Positions 53,816-64,000 of a DNA stretch of 64,000 nucleotides are shown piece after piece (within the stretch, counting starts at the first letter, position 1; every line of letters starts with the position of its first letter). The DNA comes from Novipirellula galeiformis (GTDB lineage Bacteria > Planctomycetota > Planctomycetia > Pirellulales > Pirellulaceae): positions 62,001 to 126,000 of the forward strand of contig NZ_SJPT01000009.1 in assembly GCF_007860095.1 (NCBI RefSeq), in the 5' to 3' direction. The translations under genes and the position numbers were made by a program. The notes below the pieces were generated by a model, which ran no database searches, was not told the origin of the DNA, and was given only the letters and a program-made list of their open reading frames with translations.

Positions 53816-55003
53816 ATGCGTACGGTAGCCCTCACACTGTTATTTTCCGCCGCGATTACCGCGACCGCTTCCTCAATAGCGACCGCAGAAATCGCCTGGA
53901 ACGAAAACCTTCGCTCGGCTCACGCGCAAGCCCAAGCTGAAAACAAACTGTTGCTGCTGCACTTCTACAGCGACAATTGTGTTTTCTGTGATCGACTTGA
54001 AGAGGGAGCGTTCCAAGTACCGGCGGTCAACACCGCTTTGACTCAAAATTATGTTCCGGTGAAAATCCACGCGGGTAAGAACCCTCAGTTGGTGGAGATG
54101 TTCCACGTCACCAAATTTCCTACCGACGTGATTGTCACGACCGCTGGCAAAACATTGTCACATTCCGTGAGCCCGCAAGCGGCCGATCGCTACATTGCGA
54201 TGCTGCAAACAGCGGTCCCCAAGGCTGGCTCCCCAACCGCTCCGGCTCCGCAAGCTCCTGCGGCTGCCGCACCCGCGGTGGAAGCTGTCGCTCAACAAGC
54301 TCCCGCGGCGACAGCGCCTGCTGCAACAGCACCAGCGGCAGCACCAGCGGCAGCGGCGACACCGCCACAAACCGCCGCCATTCCCGCTGCGGCCCCCAAT
54401 TCACCAGCCCAATTCCCGGGTGGAGCGCAAGGCATCTTGGCCGGGGCACGGACTGACGGCATGACCCTAGGAATGCCTGCACAGCTCAACCCCGAACCCG
54501 CTTCGCCCGCGGCGGAGACGGAAGCCGTGCCGGCAATCGATACCGCCCCCGAAATCGCGGCGGCAACCGAAACCACGACAGCACCAGAGTCGAAACCGAC
54601 CGCAACGGACAAATCGGGACAGCCTGAACTGGCGATGGAAGGCTTCTGTGCCGTAACCGTGATCAAAGAAGATCGTTGGATCGAAGGCCGATCCGACTTT
54701 GGTGCGATTCACTTGGGCAAGCTCTATCTGTTTGCGAGTGCCGAAGCGATGGAAACCTTCCTTGCCGATCCGGTCACCTACACTCCTGTGCTAAACGAGA
54801 TCGACGTGGTTCGCTTCTTTGAAGAGCGACGCATCGTTCCTGGGAAACGCGAATGGGGATTAAAAGACCCCACGCACAATCGCATGTTCTTCTTCGCCGA
54901 TGAAGCCGCGATGAACCACTTCTGGAACGAGCATCACCGCTACGCTGACGCGGCGATCAAGGTGATGGACCAAGCGGTCAAGGATGCCAACCCAGGCACC
55001 TAA
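53816..55003 (+). CDS. Secreted thioredoxin-like protein with C-terminal YHS-like domain
   Basis: The protein has 395 residues and a signal peptide (TVALTLLFSAAITATASSIA). The thioredoxin-like domain has LLLLHFYSDNCVFCDRLEE, where the active site is CVFC, and a KFPTDVIV cis-Pro region. About 130 residues of Ala/Pro/Thr-rich linker follow. The C-terminal part has two YHS-like segments (GKLYLFASAEAMETFLADPV and NRMFFFADEAAMNHFWNEHH). It is probably a periplasmic thiol protein. ATG 53816 is preceded by AGGACAGG. Confidence 0.8.
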   Translation: MRTVALTLLFSAAITATASSIATAEIAWNENLRSAHAQAQAENKLLLLHFYSDNCVFCDRLEEGAFQVPAVNTALTQNYVPVKIHAGKNPQLVEMFHVTKFPTDVIVTTAGKTLSHSVSPQAADRYIAMLQTAVPKAGSPTAPAPQAPAAAAPAVEAVAQQAPAATAPAATAPAAAPAAAATPPQTAAIPAAAPNSPAQFPGGAQGILAGARTDGMTLGMPAQLNPEPASPAAETEAVPAIDTAPEIAAATETTTAPESKPTATDKSGQPELAMEGFCAVTVIKEDRWIEGRSDFGAIHLGKLYLFASAEAMETFLADPVTYTPVLNEIDVVRFFEERRIVPGKREWGLKDPTHNRMFFFADEAAMNHFWNEHHRYADAAIKVMDQAVKDANPGT

Positions 55004-55087
55004 ACGCGACACCGAAAAACGGCAGCCCCAATAGAGGCCGGATACTGAATACCCCCGAACGCTGCGAAACAGAGATTCTGTTTCGCG

Positions 55088-55180
55088 GCGTTTGCCGTTT
55101 GATCGCTCAACCTTTTTGATCGCTCAACCTTTTTGATCGTTCAACCTTTTTAAACGCTCAACGGCTTTGATCACTCAACG
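55088..55180. repeat. About 19-bp imperfect tandem repeat, GATCGCTCAACCTTTTT
   Basis: Four to five copies lie at the convergent 3' ends of two genes. The T-runs could aid termination, but no hairpin is seen. Confidence 0.7.
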
Positions 55181-55425
55181 GAGTGATGCTCGACGGGCTC
55201 GACATAAGAGGGACGCACCCCGCTGAGGATAGCGATCCCAGCAGCAAAGGCGGCAATCGCCACGGCCAACCAAAGACAGCGTGCGGCGAGTTTGCCAAAG
55301 CGATGCTCGACCGCCGCGATACTTCGTAAACGATACGGCCCCGCCCAGGGCCCCACGGCGACCACGCTTGATGCCACAGCGAACACCACCGCAAGGGATC
55401 CTACAAGCGGTTCGTCATAACTCAT
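55171..55425 (-). CDS. Small two-helix membrane protein
   Basis: The protein has 84 residues and two transmembrane segments (PLVGSLAVVFAVASSVVAVG and LWLAVAIAAFAAGIAILSGV). GAGGA lies 6 bp before ATG 55425, so it is likely translated. No family was recognised. Confidence 0.65.
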   Translation of the reverse strand: MSYDEPLVGSLAVVFAVASSVVAVGPWAGPYRLRSIAAVEHRFGKLAARCLWLAVAIAAFAAGIAILSGVRPSYVEPVEHHSVE

Positions 55426-55635
55426 TCAGCTTCCTCTGATCCAGGATGCATGTGAAATGTTGCAATACAGGGATTTTAGCCTGCAAACCGTTGAGCGGGC
55501 AGCCGTTTTAGATTTCGGTTGCAGGGACACTGATTACAGGGACACTGATTGCAGGGACTCAGCGACCGCTCAATGCAATCTATTTTCGTAGCGGTGCGGC
55601 GTGAACCGTCGGGTCACAGCAAGAAAAAAGGTTCG

Positions 55636-55706
55636 AACGACACTGGCTTACCCGACACTGGCTTACCCGACACTGGCTTACCCGACACTGGCTTACTCGA
55701 CACTGG
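55636..55706. repeat. 15-bp tandem repeat, five copies
   Basis: GACACTGGCTTACCC repeats at the 3' side of the HEAT/TPR gene with one changed base in the later copies. It follows a shorter GCAGGGACACTGATT repeat at 55520. It appears non-coding. Confidence 0.85.
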
Positions 55707-55757
55707 TCGACTCGCGCCGCTCCGCTTGAGGGAGTCCGCTTCGTCTTTCACTGCAGC

Positions 55758-56441
55758 TCAAGCGTCGGTTTGTCGCAAACGCCGCTCAAGCACACGGATT
55801 TGAATGCGTGCGTTTTCAACATCGGGACAGATTCCGACACAGCGGCGAAGGGCCGAAATCGCAGCCTCATAATCATGTTCTAACATCCGACAGCGTGCCA
55901 ATCCCTGCCATGCAAGGTAGTGATAACGGCAATGCCACAGGCATCCGCGGAACGCCGCTTCGGCTTGCGGAATGTCATCCAAGCCTTGCCAGCAAATCGC
56001 CAATTGATGAAACGCTTCGCTGTAACGAGGCGATTGATCCACCAAAATCATCGTCGGTGCTAATGCGGCGGCGTACTCGGCGCCGTCGTTGAGGTGCATC
56101 ACTTGCAGCAGTTGTTGATGATGACGCGGCGCGGCATCGCGAACCAACAACGCTCGAAACGAATCATCGGCAGCCAGACGCACGCCACGATCGGGATCCG
56201 AAAGCGCTTGGCCAAGCGATTCAATCGAACGGTGATCGCCGAGCATCCCTAAGGCCAACGCGGAAGCGCGTCGCATTTCGACATCGCTACGCCGCAGCAA
56301 ACTTGCCAACGTTGACGCCGAATAGTACTCATCGACTTCAGCGACGAATTGAGGCGAGTTGGCTGACGTGAGATAACGCCGATAGGCGACCGTCAATCGA
56401 GTCGTTCGCACGAAGGGAGCAGTCACAAGGGAGTCCATCAA
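55758..56441 (-). CDS. HEAT and TPR repeat protein
   Basis: The protein has 227 residues. HEAT-like repeats come first (MRRASALALGMLGDHRSIES, LSDPDRGVRLAADDSFRALL), then TPR-like repeats (EAFHQLAICWQGLDDIPQAE, YLAWQGLARCRMLEHDYEAA). It is cytoplasmic and probably scaffolding. No catalytic motif was seen. The ATG is at 56441 or one codon later. Confidence 0.78.
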   Translation of the reverse strand: MMDSLVTAPFVRTTRLTVAYRRYLTSANSPQFVAEVDEYYSASTLASLLRRSDVEMRRASALALGMLGDHRSIESLGQALSDPDRGVRLAADDSFRALLVRDAAPRHHQQLLQVMHLNDGAEYAAALAPTMILVDQSPRYSEAFHQLAICWQGLDDIPQAEAAFRGCLWHCRYHYLAWQGLARCRMLEHDYEAAISALRRCVGICPDVENARIQIRVLERRLRQTDA

Positions 56442-56842
56442 GGTGAGAAAATTAACAGAGGTCAGCCGCGAGTCATGTTTCGCAGTGCGACTGGCATGTT
56501 ACGCAAGCGACTGGGGGCGGCAAGCGATAACGTCTCGGAGGCCTGCGTCACAAACGCATCCGCCCCCCGCCACCCCGCAGCCATCCCTCCTTGGATCTTC
56601 CGCACGTCTGAATCGCGAAACATCGTGATTTCGCGTAGAATCATGTTCAGTTCCTGCGAGTCTAGTTGCCGCTAATGCCCTCGGCAACCAAGCAAACTCT
56701 AACTTATCGCCGCGAGTGGTAATTCGATCGGACACTCACGATCGATGCCCCACGTGGTGCGACAAAGCCCGCTCGGACCTGTGATTTGATTCTCCGCAGT
56801 CGGCCGCTCCCTAACGCGTCACTCTCGCCTCTCAACTCAGCA

Positions 56843-57937
56843 ATGAAAACCTTCGCTATTTTAACAACGCTGTTACTTTGGGGGATTTCCCAACCTCAAC
56901 AAACCACGCTTGGGCAGCAGCCACCAACGTCTTCGGACTCCGTTTCGCTTGCCAATCCGTTCTACGCCAAGCTGTCCGCAGGCAGTCGCGCGATCGTCGA
57001 TGGCAAACCGTTTCGAATCGCGTTAACGGACTTGGCTGATCGCGTGGAGATCCCCGTCATTCTGGATCGCCGCGTGGATCCGTCGTCCATCGTGAACGTG
57101 GGATCGATTGGGCCCACGGTGTTTGCGGGAATCCAACGCGTCGCCCAGGCGCAAGATTGCGTGGTGATGCCCATCGCAGGCGTGATCATCGTCGGACGCC
57201 CGGCATGGATCGATGCGACAAGCGAAGCGATCTTGTCCGTTGCGTCCGCATCGGAATCGGCTGAATCGTCCCGGATCGATGTCCAGTGGTCCGAGGCGAC
57301 CACGCCGACCGAGGCGTTGCGTTTGATCGCACGCGCCAGCGGTAAAGCCGAGCCGGCCGATGAACTGCCCCACGACTTGTGGGCTGCGGCCGATTGGAAA
57401 TCGATCGCCCCGAACGTCGCCAAGACGTTGGTCGTTAGCCAATTCGATTCGCCGGCAGCGGCGGCGAACTCGCCCCCTAGCGAAAAACGCTTTGCCCTCC
57501 GCTATCGGCTCGATGCCAATCGGACTCCCGTGATCGCTGCGATTCGTAGCATCGACCGACAAAGCAACGTGAGGAGAGCGGGGCAAGAAATTCGGGCGAT
57601 GGAAACGGAGGTGACCGCCACCGCGGCAGCCCACCGAGCTGGGATCGAAGCGTTTTTGATCAGCCAATCGGCAAAGCAAGCCGCCAACGTCGATCTCGAC
57701 AATGCGAACTTGACGCTCAAGCTGCAGTACACCCCGGCCAGCCAAGTGTTCACCAAGTTGGCGGGCGCCGCGGGCCGTGCCTGTCAAATCGAAGCGTCGG
57801 CCGAAGCGGCCTGCGGCAAATTGATCACGATGAGCATGGAGCAAGCGTCGCTGCGCCAATTGGTTGCCGAAGTGGCCTTACAAGCTGGAGTGCACGTTCG
57901 TTGGAGCGACGCGGTGCTGGTCGTCTCGGCACCGTAG
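56843..57937 (+). CDS. Exported hypothetical protein with secretin-N-like ends
   Basis: The protein has 364 residues and a signal peptide (KTFAILTTLLLWGIS). Two regions resemble secretin/TonB short N-terminal (STN) folds: LTDLADRVEIPVILDRRVDP near residue 60 and MSMEQASLRQLVAEVALQAG near the C-terminus. No transmembrane pore domain is present. ATG 56843 is chosen because the longer frame (56786) has no signal-like start. Confidence 0.68.
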   Translation: MKTFAILTTLLLWGISQPQQTTLGQQPPTSSDSVSLANPFYAKLSAGSRAIVDGKPFRIALTDLADRVEIPVILDRRVDPSSIVNVGSIGPTVFAGIQRVAQAQDCVVMPIAGVIIVGRPAWIDATSEAILSVASASESAESSRIDVQWSEATTPTEALRLIARASGKAEPADELPHDLWAAADWKSIAPNVAKTLVVSQFDSPAAAANSPPSEKRFALRYRLDANRTPVIAAIRSIDRQSNVRRAGQEIRAMETEVTATAAAHRAGIEAFLISQSAKQAANVDLDNANLTLKLQYTPASQVFTKLAGAAGRACQIEASAEAACGKLITMSMEQASLRQLVAEVALQAGVHVRWSDAVLVVSAP

Positions 57938-58017
57938 CGTGTTCGAGCGAAACCGCGGCTGGAATCCGTCTCCAACGTCACCCCAGTCTGCAACGCCCGC
58001 ATTGATCGCAACCGCAT

Positions 58018-58078
58018 TGATCGCAACAACGTTTAGCGAACTCGTTTAGCGAACTCGTTTAGCGAACTCGTTTAGCAA
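58018..58078. repeat. Tandem repeat of GTTTAGCGAACTC
   Basis: Four copies of a 13-bp unit lie between the convergent ends of the secretin-N-like gene and rsmA, preceded by two copies of CATTGATCGCAAC. Confidence 0.85.
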
Positions 58079-58123
58079 CGCGCAGGCGACGATCCGTCGC
58101 TGATTCCCTAGGCCGCGTTGACG

Positions 58124-59044
58124 CTACGCGTCGGCTTGTGCTTTCAGTTCGGCTTGCCGCAGCCCTTCCACCAATTTCTGAATTTCGGCAACGGGCAACT
58201 CTTCCGTTCTCGCGTTTTCGGAATGCCCGAGCGCGCCGAGCACTTCGTCGACTTGCCGTTTATCCAACCGCCCCTTCATGCCGCTGACGACGACGCTGCG
58301 CAGGAACTTGCGGCGGTGAAAGAACAGCGCGCGGACCGTTTCATGAAAGTAGCGTAGATCCGGAATTTGTGCGCGCCACTCGGGCTGGGCATCCAAGCGG
58401 ATGATAGCTGAATCGACGTTGGGTCGCGGCCAGAACACTTTGGGGGACAGGATGCGAACGATGCTGCATTTGCATAACGATTGCAACCAAACGCTCAGCG
58501 CTCCGTAATCCTTGCTGCCGGGTTCCGCGATAATTCGATCGCCGAGTTCTTTTTGAATCGTCGCGACCACGACATCGGGCGAGGGAGTTTCGAGCATCAA
58601 GTTGCTAATGATCGGCGTCGCGACGTTGTAAGGCAAATTCGCCACGAGCAAGAAGCGAGCGTCGTCACCGATGCGCTGCATCGCGTCGCGAATCTGTACC
58701 ATCATGTCGGGACGCAGGGTGTTTTTATTGTGCAATGCATCACCGTGCAGCAACCGTACATTGGGCCGCCACCCCACTTCTTCCTTCGCTAAACGATGCA
58801 AGTTTGCATCAATCTCGATCGTCAACACCGCTCCGGCGGCATCGGACAATCGCGAGGTCAACGAACCGACCCCGGTGCCCACCTCTAACACGACGTCGTC
58901 CTTGCGCAGTTCCGCTGAATTCGCAATCAGGTCGACAAGATTCAGGTCGATCAAAAAGTTTTGGCCATATCGCGAGACCGGTTGCAGCCCGGCGGCGGTG
59001 AGTCGCTTGGAAAGATACGATGCGGTTTGTCGTGGCTGGTTCAC
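58124..59044 (-). CDS. rsmA: 16S rRNA dimethyladenosine transferase RsmA (KsgA)
   Basis: The protein has 306 residues. SAM-binding and catalytic motifs are [35 protein letters not shown] and [12 protein letters not shown], where NLPY is the N6-adenine methylase box. It dimethylates two adenines at the 3' end of 16S rRNA during ribosome assembly. It is slightly longer than the 270-residue E. coli protein because of an insert around [17 protein letters not shown]. Confidence 0.95.
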   Translation of the reverse strand: MNQPRQTASYLSKRLTAAGLQPVSRYGQNFLIDLNLVDLIANSAELRKDDVVLEVGTGVGSLTSRLSDAAGAVLTIEIDANLHRLAKEEVGWRPNVRLLHGDALHNKNTLRPDMMVQIRDAMQRIGDDARFLLVANLPYNVATPIISNLMLETPSPDVVVATIQKELGDRIIAEPGSKDYGALSVWLQSLCKCSIVRILSPKVFWPRPNVDSAIIRLDAQPEWRAQIPDLRYFHETVRALFFHRRKFLRSVVVSGMKGRLDKRQVDEVLGALGHSENARTEELPVAEIQKLVEGLRQAELKAQADA

Positions 59045-59195
59045 GTGCTTAGAGTCTTTGGGTTTCTAGTGACAACGATCGATCAAAGTGACAATGATCA
59101 AAGTGGACGTTGAAATGGGGTTCAGGAGCGTTTAGCGGAAAAGCAAAGCAATGACGGTAACGAAAAAGCAATGGCAGTAACGAAACGGGGTGCGA

Positions 59196-59792
59196 TTAAG
59201 ATTTGCTGCATTCGAGTGAACGTTGGACGTATTTGGCCAAGACGTCCGTTTCCAAGTTGACGCGGTCGCCGATCACCAAGCGTCCCAGCGTCGTTTGATC
59301 CAACGTGTGGGGAATCAACGCCACACTAAAGCAGTCACTTTCCACATCCACCACGGTTAAGCTTACCCCGTCGACCGCGACGCTGCCTTTGGACGCGATC
59401 TGAGAGATCCAATTTTCGGGTACCGAAAAATATAAATTCGCCCAAGGGGGATCGTCTCGGCGCTCTTTTAGGGTCACCACGGTGTCGATATGGCCGGTCA
59501 CATAGTGGCCTCCCAATCGATCTCCGACCGCCAACGATCGCTCCAAATTGACAGGACTGTCGACCTCGAGCTGCCCCAAATTGGTTCGCGAGAGGGTTTC
59601 GGCCCCCGCTTCAAAGCGGAGCCGACCGCCATTGATTTCGATAACGGTCAAGCAACAACCATTAATCGCAATACTGTCTCCGATTTGGACTCCTTCGCAA
59701 ATCGCAGCGGCCTCAATTTGGAATTGCCTTCCCGGTGCCTCGATTCGGATCTCAGAAATACGTCCGACCGTTTCGACAAGTCCCGTGAACAT
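59196..59792 (-). CDS. ribE: Riboflavin synthase alpha chain
   Basis: The protein has 198 residues and two homologous lumazine-binding halves. It starts MFTGLVETVGRI and has GDSIAINGCCLTV in the first half, matched by KGSVAVDGVSLTVV in the second. It converts two 6,7-dimethyl-8-ribityllumazine molecules to riboflavin. It is on its own strand beside rsmA and divergent from eno. Confidence 0.95.
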   Translation of the reverse strand: MFTGLVETVGRISEIRIEAPGRQFQIEAAAICEGVQIGDSIAINGCCLTVIEINGGRLRFEAGAETLSRTNLGQLEVDSPVNLERSLAVGDRLGGHYVTGHIDTVVTLKERRDDPPWANLYFSVPENWISQIASKGSVAVDGVSLTVVDVESDCFSVALIPHTLDQTTLGRLVIGDRVNLETDVLAKYVQRSLECSKS

Positions 59793-59827
59793 CAGTCTAT
59801 AAATTCTCTGGCGAGGAAAGATTTGGA

Positions 59828-59866
59828 GGCAACCGATTTGCAGGCAACCGATTTGCAGGCAACCAG
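59828..59866. repeat. Short tandem repeat GCAACCGATTTGCAG
   Basis: Three imperfect copies of a 15-bp unit in the divergent ribE-eno spacer. Confidence 0.75.
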
Positions 59867-59886
59867 CCCCGTTTTGGATTCAGTGA

Positions 59887-61308
<1,422 letters not shown>

Positions 61309-61374
61309 ATCGTTAGCGATCGCCTGGGGACGATTTGTCTCCGAAAAGCGACACTCGCTTGTGACGATTTTGAA

Positions 61375-61408
61375 GGGGCGATGTTTTAAGAACATCGCCC
61401 CTTTTTTC
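61375..61408 (+). terminator. Rho-independent terminator of eno
   Basis: GGGGCGATGTT and AACATCGCCCC form an 11-bp stem with a 5-base loop, followed by TTTTTT. It lies 66 bp after the stop. Confidence 0.95.
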
Positions 61409-61459
61409 ATGGCCGCCTCGACAATCGAGTAGGCTACATTGATCCGCTGTGATTCGCTT

Positions 61460-61518
61460 CGCCGTTAGGCGTTAGCTCCAGCAAAACGCGGGAACGGTGG
61501 TTAACACCCAAACGGCGC
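61460..61518. repeat. Palindromic repeat related to 48217-48291
   Basis: GCCGTTAGGCGTTAGCTCCA faces GGTGGTTAACACCCAAACGG and GCGC, giving arms with the same order of blocks as the copy after intI. It lacks the TTGAACC core. Confidence 0.6.
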
Positions 61519-61596
61519 AGGCAGCACACGAGAGATGCCTGCTTGCTCCCTTTGCCGACATTCGATTTGCCCCCCCAATCCAGAGACTCCGTGACG

Positions 61597-62151
61597 ATGC
61601 AAGTCCTTGCTGAACAACCGCTTCTCATTTCGTTGATGGTCGGCCTGATCGGCGGTGCCTTACTTTACGGGTGGACCCAAACAGGCAAACGAGCCGCCGC
61701 GATTCTGGGGCTTGTCTTTTTATTGTTGATCCCCACGGTCTGGATCGTTTCATCGATGATGGTCACCGATCGCGAACAAATCGAGGCGATCATTTACGAA
61801 GTCGCTGCGGCGGTGGAAGCCAACGATCACGACGCGGCGCTAGCGTACATCAACGATCCGAACGCCAAGGCCCAGGCGGCGCAAGAGTTGCCGAACTATG
61901 TCTTCAGCCTCGCGCGGGTGAATCGCATTCGCAGCATCACGATCGCCCAGGGCAGCTATCCGTTGGAGGCCGATGTCGACATGAGTGTGAAAGTCGACGT
62001 CAGCAGCAAGAGCGGGAGCATCCGCGACTTTCGTATTCCACGTCGCTTGCTGCTGCGATTCCAAAAAGACTCCAACGATCAGTGGAAAGTCGTCAAGTAC
62101 GAACACATGCCAATCGCGGGCGGCCCCGATCAATACACCACAGGGAACTAG
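61597..62151 (+). CDS. Membrane protein with NTF2-like soluble part, hypothetical
   Basis: The protein has 184 residues. Two transmembrane segments (LLISLMVGLIGGALLYGW and AAAILGLVFLLLIPTVWIVS) precede a soluble domain (IIYEVAAAVEANDHDAALAY ... FQKDSNDQWKVVKYEHMPIA) of NTF2-like length and pattern. It has no catalytic residues I can name. ATG 61597 is chosen because the longer frame (61543) has no hydrophobic start. Confidence 0.7.
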   Translation: MQVLAEQPLLISLMVGLIGGALLYGWTQTGKRAAAILGLVFLLLIPTVWIVSSMMVTDREQIEAIIYEVAAAVEANDHDAALAYINDPNAKAQAAQELPNYVFSLARVNRIRSITIAQGSYPLEADVDMSVKVDVSSKSGSIRDFRIPRRLLLRFQKDSNDQWKVVKYEHMPIAGGPDQYTTGN

Positions 62152-62886
62152 CACATTTTCATCTTTGATGTAGCTACCGTCGCCAGAGTGTGGACCACGT
62201 TCTGGTGAACGCAGCTACATTTTTTACCTACGTCATTTCTCAAATCGCTCTCGCTGGACAGCGTCACTTCGCCCGAAGGACGCGTTACCTCTATACCCGA
62301 CGCGTCCGTTTTGAAGTGACGTGATTGCGATGCGTTTGGGGGGGGGCCGAAGGCCAAGCAATGGCCCTAATCATTGGCCCCGTGCTGCGCTACAGCTAGG
62401 AATGACGGTTGAAGCGATTCGCCGTTTTGGCGCTCGAGCAATTTTGAAAATTGACGTGGGATTCCAAACACCGCGGCGTTCGCCACTCGTCGGGCTCAAC
62501 GGGCTGTGCTATCCCCCTCATGCTTGCCTTCGTCACGATCGCCACGAAGGCCAATGATGCTCACGACGATCGTCGCGATCGTGACTGACAATTGTTGAGA
62601 ATCAACCGCGTTCGCGAGATCCACGCCGCCCCCCTAACAGCGTTAGCGGAGAGTGAAGTCAGGACGTAAATCGTTACGAAACGATGACTGAATAACGGCA
62701 CGTCCTGCTAGGTGTGAGGCAGAAAAGACGGCTAAAACACCGTGTTTTCACCAATTCTCAAATTTTCTTTCGGCTTTCGTGTTCGTTGTGACCAGACGTG
62801 TCCAGCCGCCTGCGATTCTATTCATGTCGCCCAACGGTACGGGGTGACACGCAAACGACCTCCACGCTATCACGGAAGAAAATCTC
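62152..62886. other. Intergenic stretch with hairpin repeat
   Basis: Contains the palindrome at 62168-62220 and a CCCGACGCGTCCGTTTTGAA motif near 62298 that recurs near 63302. Open frames are short, without domains. No gene was recognised. Confidence 0.5.
62168..62220. repeat. GTAGCTAC-type hairpin repeat
   Basis: ATGTAGCTACCGTCGCCAGA pairs with TCTGGTGAACGCAGCTACAT around a 12-base loop. It shares its left arm with the copy at 13049-13077. Confidence 0.8.
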
Positions 62887-63273
62887 ATGGCTAAGTTCTA
62901 CGTTCAATGTGGCTCGATCGAAACCATTCTAGCTGCTGATTCGGCGGAGTCGGCGGCAATGAACGCACTGGACCAGATGCTGCAAACCCATTTGTGGATT
63001 TACGACGACAGCGGACTCAGCGAGCAAGATTGCCGAGATCATTTGATGATCGAAGCGTTGCTGCACCTCGAACCGTCGGTGCGCATTAGCGAACAAGGCT
63101 TTCACCGTGACGATGCGATCCAAATCGGCACCCCTGAAACGATTGAAATGTGGCACCGTTTGATGGTGGGGATGAAGCGGTTGTTTGCCTCGGCGGGGCT
63201 GGCAACTCGATCGATGACTTCGATCGGCTCGGCTCCCATCGCCGCCTTCACCGCCCCCCGCATGCCTCGATAA
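62887..63273 (+). CDS. Small hypothetical protein
   Basis: The protein has 128 residues and starts MAKFYVQCGSIETILAADSA, a short strand-turn-strand pattern. A helical middle (AMNALDQMLQTHLWIYDDSG) follows and the C-terminus is of low complexity. GGAAGA lies 8 bp before the ATG. It is probably a real gene, but no family was recognised. Confidence 0.65.
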   Translation: MAKFYVQCGSIETILAADSAESAAMNALDQMLQTHLWIYDDSGLSEQDCRDHLMIEALLHLEPSVRISEQGFHRDDAIQIGTPETIEMWHRLMVGMKRLFASAGLATRSMTSIGSAPIAAFTAPRMPR

Positions 63274-63350
63274 GGCGGCCGAAAGAAAACAGTCTCCCAA
63301 CCCGATGCGTCCGTTTTGAAATGGTGTTTTTAGCCACGACCGTGGCGACA

Positions 63351-63385
63351 GCATAAAGCCTGGGGGCTCGCGCCCCAGGCTATGC
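63351..63385. terminator. Strong hairpin between convergent genes
   Basis: AGCCTGGGG and CCCCAGGCT form a 9-bp perfect stem inside GCATA/TATGC. No T-run is adjacent, so it may be a bidirectional terminator or a REP-like repeat. Confidence 0.5.
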
Positions 63386-63388
63386 GTG

Positions 63389-64000
63389 CTACCGCATTTT
63401 TAAATCCTTGCGTTGCCCGGTACGCGAACTCTCGCGTGCCGCCACCAAGATACTGCTGGCACAATAGACGTCATTCAAGTCGCTCATGTTTCGCACCAAA
63501 CTGGTGACCGCTCGATAGAACTGCGTCAACAATTGTTGGCCCACGGGCAACTCGGTTTCCAATGATTCGACATGTCGGCCGGCATCGTCAAACCACACCA
63601 ACGTGGAGGGCAGATCGATAAAGGCCACGCCACGTTCGCAACAGATCTGCATCGCCGATGGAGGCCGAAAACTAACCGCTTCGTGCCACGTCGGACGAAT
63701 GTAACTACCGCAACTGATCTGGGCGGTAACAGCCGGCTTCGCTTTCTCGCCAGCAAATTGCAGACTCATGCATTCGTAATCGGCCGGCGAGGTATGGCTG
63801 AGCCCCGTCGAGACAACGGACTGCGGTTCACGCCCCACGACGTAGCGACACCAATCAATTAATTCGATCAACTCTTGCTGTAACGGGTTCACCCCCACGA
63901 TGTTGGCCTTGGGGGGGGCGGGATCGACTTGCACGCGACGATGGCAAAAGACGAGACGCGGAGGCCCCAGATGGGTTGCAATCAACTCCTTCATTCGCAG
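63389..64000 (-). CDS. Gfo/Idh/MocA oxidoreductase, C-terminal part (cut by window edge)
   Basis: The 203 C-terminal residues of a longer protein run to the window edge. They resemble the C-terminal half of Gfo/Idh/MocA proteins: HLGPPRLVFCHRRV, an ELIDWCRYVVGREPQSV helix, RGVAFIDLPSTLVWFD and a closing helix. The nucleotide-binding half is outside the window. It is probably cytoplasmic or exported like the relative at 1641; the signal cannot be seen. Confidence 0.72.
   Translation of the reverse strand: MRMKELIATHLGPPRLVFCHRRVQVDPAPPKANIVGVNPLQQELIELIDWCRYVVGREPQSVVSTGLSHTSPADYECMSLQFAGEKAKPAVTAQISCGSYIRPTWHEAVSFRPPSAMQICCERGVAFIDLPSTLVWFDDAGRHVESLETELPVGQQLLTQFYRAVTSLVRNMSDLNDVYCASSILVAARESSRTGQRKDLKMR

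Noticed and set aside
62321-62557. 78-residue open frame in the intergenic stretch
   Set aside because: Low-complexity composition, no ribosome-binding site and no recognisable family.

Overview
The window reads as the chromosome of a planctomycete of the Pirellulaceae type (Rhodopirellula and relatives). The evidence is a DUF1559 pseudopilin followed by a small lipoprotein, a PVC-type cytochrome c/HEAT protein, a Tat-exported Gfo/Idh/MocA oxidoreductase, a sialate O-acetylesterase, a CE15 esterase, a ceramidase-type hydrolase, DUF11-type secreted proteins, and abundant palindromic intergenic repeats. The assignment rests on gene content and was not checked by a database search.

Left flank (1-28.5 kb). 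This part holds ordinary chromosomal genes: the 5' end of aspartate kinase with a homoserine-kinase-like ApgM protein; secreted carbohydrate-degradation enzymes; hisE-hisG-rhodanese; two large secreted or membrane-anchored planctomycete proteins; a beta-lactamase-fold hydrolase; a PHP-like protein; DUF1559 plus lipoprotein; ceramidase; an M20 peptidase / DUF819 / enolase-superfamily racemase group; an IS4-type transposase remnant; and a CE15-like esterase.

Centre (about 28.9-47.8 kb). This is a chromosomal integron. An integron integrase gene (intI, 46127-47848, +) carries the IntI-specific insert. It is transcribed away from an array of at least 16 gene cassettes on the minus strand (45675 down to 33064), with two decayed cassettes beyond them (to about 31800). 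Cassettes are separated by 86-97 bp attC sites. In 13 of the 16, the 7-base box at the start of the cassette is the exact reverse complement of the box at its 3' end, as expected for sites formed from a circular cassette. Most cassette genes are small and unfamiliar (membrane, secreted, ankyrin, beta-propeller, TPR-like, DUF7336-like), and one is a DUF1559-like protein. A group II intron with its reverse transcriptase sits inside the stem of one attC, and the remnant of a second sits in another. Several cassettes have no evident gene and carry palindromic repeats instead. The distal end of the array passes into two related tandem-repeat arrays (29.48-31.76 kb). Four copies of a 14-base direct repeat lie at the attI / intI upstream region.

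Right flank (48-64 kb). Chromosomal genes resume: a ketosynthase / acyl carrier protein / FAD-oxidoreductase set, a secreted Gly-rich protein, a thioredoxin-like protein, a HEAT/TPR protein, a secretin-N-like protein, rsmA, riboflavin synthase, enolase with a clear terminator, small hypothetical proteins, and the end of another Gfo/Idh/MocA oxidoreductase.
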